Source: an uncultured Eubacteriales bacterium (GTDB taxonomy: Bacteria > Bacillota > Clostridia > Oscillospirales > Acutalibacteraceae). From it: a stretch of DNA of 39,441 nucleotides. Both the position numbers and the translations under genes were made by a program. The stretch's first letter is position 1, and each line of letters begins with the position of its first letter. Shown here piece after piece: positions 34,903 to 39,441 of this stretch. Location: the NCBI GenBank assembly GCA_958417225.1, contig CATZCM010000013.1:1-39441 (forward strand). The letters run 5' to 3'. The notes under the pieces are model-generated. The model saw only the letters and a list, made by a program, of their open reading frames with translations, was not told the origin of the DNA and did no database searches.

Positions 34903-36630
34903 TTAGAATAAGTTAAAAAACTCAGCGTATGTACTATCCTTATTGAGTAATTCTTTATGCGTACCTTCTTCAATAATTTTCCCATTTTCCATAACTAAAA
35001 TTCTTTTCGCATTTTTTATTGTGGAAAGCTTGTGAGCAATAACAATAGTTGTCCGATCCTTGGATAATTTTTCTATAGACTTTTGAATGTACTTTTCACT
35101 TTCGCTATCTAAATTAGAAGTCGCTTCATCAAAGACTAAGATTGGCGGATTTTTCAAGAAAACTCTCGCAATAGCTAGCCTTTGTTTTTGACCACCAGAT
35201 AACTTATTTCCTCTTTGTCCTACCTGAGTATCATATTTTTTAGGTAAAGACATAATGAAATCGTGAATGTATGAATCTTTAGCGGATCTTACAACTTCCT
35301 CCATTGTTGCTTCAGGGTTTCCGTATTTTATATTTTCTAAAATAGTCCCCGAAAAAATAAAAGTTTCCTGGGGGACCAAACCTATATTTTTTCTTAAATT
35401 TTCAAGCTTTATGTTTTTAACGTTAATATCATCGATTAAAACTTCTCCACTTAAAACGTCATAAAACCTTGGTATTAAATCGCAAAGTGTAGTTTTCCCC
35501 GAACCCGAGGACCCCACTAAGGCGATATATTCACCAGCGTTTATTTTGGTACTAAAATTCTCAAAAATACATTTTGATGATTGTTCGTACTTAAAAAACA
35601 CATTTCTAAATTCAATATCGCCTTTGATGCTTTTCAAATCTAAAGCATTCGGTAAATTCGTAATTACAGGTTTTGTTTTCAAAATCTCGCAGAACCTTTT
35701 GTATCCAACAATACTTTCTTGATAATTTTGTGAAATAGATATAATTGAAAAAATAGGGCTTATTAATATATCTACGTAAAGTATATACGTAACCACGTCA
35801 TTTATTTCTAAGCCTCCAGTAATTACAAAAAATGCAGAAATTACTGTAACTATTGGAATTAAGCCTATAATAAACGAATTAAGCCCAGAATTTAAAACGC
35901 TTTCAATTTTATGAATATTTTTTTTACTATTCAGATGTTCATTATTAAGTTTATAAAATTTTTCAGACTCTAACATTTCATTAGTAAAAGATTGAACAAC
36001 CTTTATTCCAGAAAGTACTTCTTCAACTTTAGCACTTAAATCTGAAATTTTTTCATGGCTAGAATCCATTACCTTTTGAATTCTGGAGATAAAACGGCAG
36101 GCATACAAAAAAATTAAAATCAACATCACAGTTGATAAAAAACCAAACCAAATATTTATTGCAAAAAATACTACTAATGCTCCTATCGTTCTAGTTGTGA
36201 AATCTAAAAAAGTTTCTGGTGCAAGATGTAAAAAATCACTTATATTTCTAATGTCTACAGTCATAATAGCTGTTAATTTTCCTGTTTTATTTTCATCAAA
36301 AAAATTAAAAGACTGTTTTTGGTAATGATCAAAAAGTTCATTACACATATCTTTTTCAATTTCTGAACCTATATTTTTACCCAAGTACCTCATGTATCTA
36401 TTACAAGCATAATTTATAATAAATAAAACCAATACAACTAGTGATAGTATTATCATCATTATTATGGCGTAATCCCTTTCAAACTTAAAGACTTCGTCCA
36501 TAATATACCTTACAATCATTGGAATGGTTAATACAATCAAAGAGGAGATAAAGGAGCACAGTAAATCTCCAAAAAATGTTTTCTTATAAGGTTTATAATA
36601 TGATATAAGTTTTTTAAAGTCTTCTTTCAT
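34903..36630 (-). CDS. ABC exporter, half-transporter, of the RiPP locus
   Basis: 575 residues: six predicted membrane helices (about 20-300) fused to an ABC ATPase. GSSGSGKTT (Walker A), QETFIFSGTILENI, KLSGGQKQRLAIARVFL (signature), LVFDEATSNLDS (Walker B) and AHKLSTIKNA (H-loop). The transporter is of the MsbA/LmrA-like type. It has no N-terminal C39 peptidase domain, so any leader removal must be by another enzyme or is not done. It lies 18 bases after the radical SAM gene, with AAGG as the ribosome-binding site, and is taken as the exporter of the modified peptide; a role in self-protection is also possible. Confidence 0.9.
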   Translation of the reverse strand: MKEDFKKLISYYKPYKKTFFGDLLCSFISSLIVLTIPMIVRYIMDEVFKFERDYAIIMMIILSLVVLVLFIINYACNRYMRYLGKNIGSEIEKDMCNELFDHYQKQSFNFFDENKTGKLTAIMTVDIRNISDFLHLAPETFLDFTTRTIGALVVFFAINIWFGFLSTVMLILIFLYACRFISRIQKVMDSSHEKISDLSAKVEEVLSGIKVVQSFTNEMLESEKFYKLNNEHLNSKKNIHKIESVLNSGLNSFIIGLIPIVTVISAFFVITGGLEINDVVTYILYVDILISPIFSIISISQNYQESIVGYKRFCEILKTKPVITNLPNALDLKSIKGDIEFRNVFFKYEQSSKCIFENFSTKINAGEYIALVGSSGSGKTTLCDLIPRFYDVLSGEVLIDDINVKNIKLENLRKNIGLVPQETFIFSGTILENIKYGNPEATMEEVVRSAKDSYIHDFIMSLPKKYDTQVGQRGNKLSGGQKQRLAIARVFLKNPPILVFDEATSNLDSESEKYIQKSIEKLSKDRTTIVIAHKLSTIKNAKRILVMENGKIIEEGTHKELLNKDSTYAEFFNLF

Positions 36631-36648
36631 AAAAAATAACCTTCCTTA

Positions 36649-37761
36649 TTAAACAGGAAAATATTTAGGTAAAGATTCTTCAACATGTTTAATAATAGCT
36701 CTTCTTGCTTCACAGAAACAATCCAATTTTGATTCATTATATTTAGAAAGACGCCTATTTAAACATCCAGTTGAACATACCTTTTTAACGTCACATGACA
36801 AACATTTTTTATTAACATCGTTATATTCATTTACCATGTTTTTAAAGGCAGTAGTATTAGCTAAATCTTTAAGCGATAAGCTATTTATATTTCCTAATTT
36901 CATTTCTTCAACCGGAGTAAGACACGCACACGCATAAACATCACCGTTATCCAAAATCGCAATATTTCTTCCACACATATCTGATAATTCGCATTCGACA
37001 TAACAGGATTTATCTTGTGAAGCACACACTATTTTTTTCATTACATCTTGTAGAAATCTTATCTTTATATCATCCCTATGTTTATTCATCCAATAGTCAT
37101 AAACAGTTTTCATAAAATGTTCGTAACGTTCATTAGTTAGAGTATATTTTAAGTTATAATCATAACATGGAATAAAATCTATAACAGACGCCCCAACCTC
37201 GACAAAGAAATCAAGAAAATCAGTAGCTTTATCGTAATTTTCATTGCTGATTACACAAATAGCACTAAATTTTTTACCCACTTTCTTTAGATTGCATAGT
37301 CCTCTTTTTGTCATTTCAAAACTTGATTCACCAGCAGCATTTTTTCTATGTAAATCATTATATTCTTTTGGGCCATCTAAACTGACACCTATAGTTATAT
37401 TATTGTCTTTTATAAAATGAGCCCACTTTTCATCTATTAAAGTGGCATTTGTCTGGATTACATTGATGAATTGTCTTTCAGGACCTAATTTTTTCTGTAA
37501 ATTTAAAATTTCTTTAAAATAGTCAATACCTGCAATCAAAGGTTCACCTCCATGCCATACCATAACCAAAGGTTTGTTAACATTCGGAGTGCAATCTATA
37601 TATTCACTTATACATTTCTCAACCATTGAAATATCCATGATATGCGGTTTATGCTCATCAGAATTAATATTTCTATAACAATAGTCACACCTCAAATTGC
37701 AATGAGCAACAATTTTCATCACAATACTATTAATACAATAAGATTTATAATCATTGACCAA
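36649..37761 (-). CDS. Radical SAM/SPASM peptide-modifying enzyme
   Basis: About 370 residues. The CxxxCxxC cluster motif is AHCNLRCDYCY (three Cys binding the 4Fe-4S that cleaves SAM), then VMVWHGGEPLIAGI, IQTNATLIDEKWA and VSLDGPKEYND of the radical SAM core. The C-terminal SPASM domain has many Cys (CELSDMCGRNIAI, CACLTPVEE, CLSCDVKKVCSTGC) for two more Fe-S clusters. This is the architecture of RiPP maturases that make carbon-carbon, carbon-sulfur or similar cross-links. The start TTG at 37761 has GAGGTG 6-7 bases upstream; the frame is open to 37800. It lies between precursor and exporter. Confidence 0.92.
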   Translation of the reverse strand: MVNDYKSYCINSIVMKIVAHCNLRCDYCYRNINSDEHKPHIMDISMVEKCISEYIDCTPNVNKPLVMVWHGGEPLIAGIDYFKEILNLQKKLGPERQFINVIQTNATLIDEKWAHFIKDNNITIGVSLDGPKEYNDLHRKNAAGESSFEMTKRGLCNLKKVGKKFSAICVISNENYDKATDFLDFFVEVGASVIDFIPCYDYNLKYTLTNERYEHFMKTVYDYWMNKHRDDIKIRFLQDVMKKIVCASQDKSCYVECELSDMCGRNIAILDNGDVYACACLTPVEEMKLGNINSLSLKDLANTTAFKNMVNEYNDVNKKCLSCDVKKVCSTGCLNRRLSKYNESKLDCFCEARRAIIKHVEESLPKYFPV

Positions 37762-37919
37762 AAAAAACACCTCAAAACATTTATTAAAATTCAAATACAA
37801 TGAAATCTCGTGTTTCGAAAAATATTAAAATAAAAATTGACAACTTTTTAAAGATTCATCGTCATTATAAAAAAGATATCAAAAATATGCTTATACACTT
37901 GATTTCCTAGAAAATCATC

Positions 37920-38099
37920 TTATAATTGAGAAGCTCTAGCAAATCCATCCTCTAATTGAGAAGCTCTAGCGAACCCATCTCCTAATTGAGAAGCTCTAGC
38001 AAATCCATCTTCTAGTTGAGAAGCTCTAGCAAAACCATCAGAAGTGCCCCTCATTGCGTTACCGCAAAATTCAAGAACTGCCTTTTCGCAAAATTTCAT
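37920..38099 (-). CDS. Multi-repeat RiPP precursor peptide
   Basis: A 59-residue peptide: a leader of about 20 residues (MKFCEKAVLEFCGNAMRGTS) and then four tandem copies of DGFARASQL, joined by single E, G and E residues; the stop follows the last L. I chose the ATG at 38099, 8 bases after AAGGAGG; an upstream in-frame GTG at 38129 lies in the inverted repeat. The next genes in the same direction are a radical SAM/SPASM enzyme and an ABC exporter, so it is most likely their substrate. The core has no Cys; F-A-R in each unit fits an aromatic-x-x cross-link motif, which is inference. I do not recognise the family. A tandem-repeat artefact is unlikely because frame, site and context agree. Confidence 0.82.
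   Translation of the reverse strand: MKFCEKAVLEFCGNAMRGTSDGFARASQLEDGFARASQLGDGFARASQLEDGFARASQL
37923..38039 (-). repeat. Four 30-base tandem repeats encoding the core peptide
   Basis: Units of 30 bases (27 for the last) begin at 38039, 38009, 37979 and 37949 on the minus strand. They differ at only a few, mainly silent positions in the nine shared codons; the tenth codon varies. No spacer is present, so it is not a CRISPR array. Confidence 0.95.
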
Positions 38100-38144
38100 T
38101 AACATCGCCTCCTTTTCATAACAAAACACGAGATTTCATTGTAC

Positions 38145-38224
38145 TGTTTACTTTGATGCAGCTGTTTTTTGTTATCTAAACCTAATCCGATAAGCAACAG
38201 TAATACAGTAGATTAAAGTAAACA
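38145..38224. repeat. Nested inverted repeat upstream of the precursor
   Basis: TGTTTACTTT (38145-38154) pairs with AAAGTAAACA (38215-38224), and inside it CTGTT/AACAG and TTATC/GATAA pair. It lies directly upstream of the presumed precursor promoter, so it could be an operator or a remnant of a small palindromic element. Confidence 0.6.
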
Positions 38225-38689
38225 ATAACTATTTCTTGAAATTACATAATCCCATACTGTTCAACTTAACCCCCTAAAATTGTTGCGCAAATAATTAGTG
38301 CTACACTCAAATTTAACTAAATAAATTTTCTATAGTCCTCATTAAAAGCGAAACAAATCCATACTTGCTTTTTTCGACAGTATATTAGATCACCTATAGA
38401 GCTGCTTCATTATATGTTATAAGACATTTCATTCAAAAATGCAATACATAATGGAAAAATTCTCCATTTTAGATGAAAGTGCAATATAAAGATTCTCGTA
38501 TTTTGTTTTGAATAAAGAAAAATAAAAACTCTGATTCGATCAAATAATAGAAACTCACTTATTTTTATTGCCTATCAAAACCTCCTTAACTATCCATAGA
38601 AAAATTCATCTTCATTTCTTCTATAGCAATATTATCAATACTCACTAAAAAAATTTGATAATATTTTCTTATTTTATTCATCTGCATTA
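38225..38689. other. AT-rich gap without genes
   Basis: 465 bases, no coding frame with support, no recognised RNA or terminator. It separates the RiPP locus from the broken gene at the window edge. Confidence 0.5.
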
Positions 38690-39441
38690 TCATAATACAT
38701 TATTTTTCAACCATTGTATAGCATCTTTTTCTTTCAATATTACAGAATTATCTAGATCACCTATATTGATGCTTAAACTCGTTATTTTGCCAACACCCAT
38801 AATATTTTTAGTGATATTCCTTTCACTAAAACTGCATTAAAAGAAGAAAAACTCAGGTCAGTATTACTTATTGTAGAATTTCTTAAATCAACAGTATTAA
38901 TACCACTCGCTGCTTCTTCGATTTTTTTGACTTCAACTGTGTTCACTTTTTCTAAGGTCGTTTTTGCTATTTTTCCAGTTTTTTTGTAGGTCATGCACTT
39001 CTCAGACACACTAACTTTTTACTACACCAGCCTCCTTTTCCACTTCAGCAGTCCTTGCAGTTTTCTTAGCAGCACCCGCCACCTTTACAGCCTCATCGAT
39101 TTTTTCGACTTCCTCAACACTAACTTCACCAGCTGCAGAAAGCCCACCTTTCATCTGCAGTTTTACGGTTTCACACGCACGAATTTCTTCAGTCGACAGT
39201 GTATGGGGAATTTCCTGAGCTTTCAGCTTAAGTGCATCCAGTTCACTATAAAACCTTTCTGCAGCACTTACTGCTTTTGCAGCTTCCTCGGTTTTTTCCA
39301 CTGTTTCAGCTGTTTTGGCAACTTTTACAGTCTGGGCTGCCTTTTTGGCATTTTCTGCTGCTCTTGCCGCTTTCGCTGCATCTTGCGCAGCTTTCTTTGC
39401 AGCTCTTTTTGCAGATTTAGCTGCCATTGACGCACTAATTC
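38690..39441 (-). pseudogene. Broken Ala/Lys/Glu-rich gene with pentapeptide-like tail, edge-truncated
   Basis: Three minus-strand frames join into one protein if two single bases are restored. The first (open to the window edge; ATG at 39427) is a long Ala/Lys/Glu helix (AAKSAKRAAKKAAQDAAKAA...) and ends at TAG, 39011. Dropping one A of the A5 run near 39017-39021 continues into VSVSEKCMTYKKTGKIAKTT and INTVDLRNSTISNTDLSFSS, which looks like pentapeptide repeats. Adding one T near 38825-38830 continues SERNITKNIMGVGKITSLSI to WLKNNVL and TGA at 38690-38692. Both lesions are in homopolymers, so base-call errors are possible. Not a recognised family. Confidence 0.6.

Larger units (their letters stand above)
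37796..38143. repeat. 20-bp perfect inverted repeat bracketing the precursor gene
   Basis: TACAATGAAATCTCGTGTTT at 37796-37815 is exactly the reverse complement of 38124-38143; the bases beyond differ. The right arm carries a TACAAT that could be the -10 of the precursor promoter and ends about 11 bases before its AAGGAGG; the left arm lies just upstream of the maturase start. The arms are 308 bases apart. Confidence 0.9.

Noticed and set aside
37923..38039. Short regular 30-base repeats as a CRISPR array
   Set aside because: There are no spacers between the units, they are in frame within an ORF with a good ribosome-binding site, and no cas gene is near.

Overview
The window looks like chromosome of a low-GC Gram-positive anaerobe of the class Clostridia, probably Oscillospirales/Ruminococcaceae-like. 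The lineage is inferred from gene content: MurT/GatD-type lipid II amidation, a stand-alone PRD protein after lysS, a fused EcfA1-EcfA2 ATPase before ecfT-truA, a DUF5685-like gene next to a short J-protein, BspA-type leucine-rich repeats and an LPXTG-like surface protein. Promoters are of the sigma-70/SigA type (TTGACA-17-TATAAT) and ribosome-binding sites are strong AGGAGG types. No rRNA, tRNA, phage, IS element or CRISPR array was seen.

Layout. 1-12.1 kb is almost all on the minus strand: an AAA-ATPase-like fragment at the edge, a lipoprotein metallopeptidase with rluB, then a lipoprotein/response-regulator/histidine-kinase operon with prmC, then dnaE with a glycosyltransferase and a papain-like hydrolase. 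From 12.2 to 18.6 kb the plus strand carries dut, greA, lysS, a PRD protein, an ATP-grasp enzyme and murT-gatD; the GatD lacks the expected Cys and His. From 18.7 to 24.2 kb is an accessory block of secreted proteins: a tandem segmental duplication of an acidic Sel1-like gene plus a divergent BspA-type LRR gene, whose first LRR copy is a truncated, frameshifted remnant. From 24.4 to 30.9 kb are a DUF5685-like gene, a J-protein, a membrane protein, fused ecfA, ecfT, truA and truB.

From about 31.1 to 34.6 kb is an apparent insertion, with a markedly more GC-rich gene for a large cell-wall-anchored protein (beta-helix, InlB-type repeat, sortase signal), a structured leader and strong terminators.

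The most interesting part is 34.9-38.1 kb on the minus strand. A 59-residue peptide (37920-38099) ends in four perfect copies of DGFARASQL. It is followed by a radical SAM/SPASM enzyme and an ABC exporter without a peptidase domain. This is the architecture of a radical-SAM RiPP pathway with a multi-repeat core that I do not recognise as a described family. A perfect 20-bp inverted repeat brackets the precursor gene, which could be an invertible segment, an mRNA stem or a mobile cassette boundary. The right edge holds a broken Ala/Lys-rich, pentapeptide-like gene.
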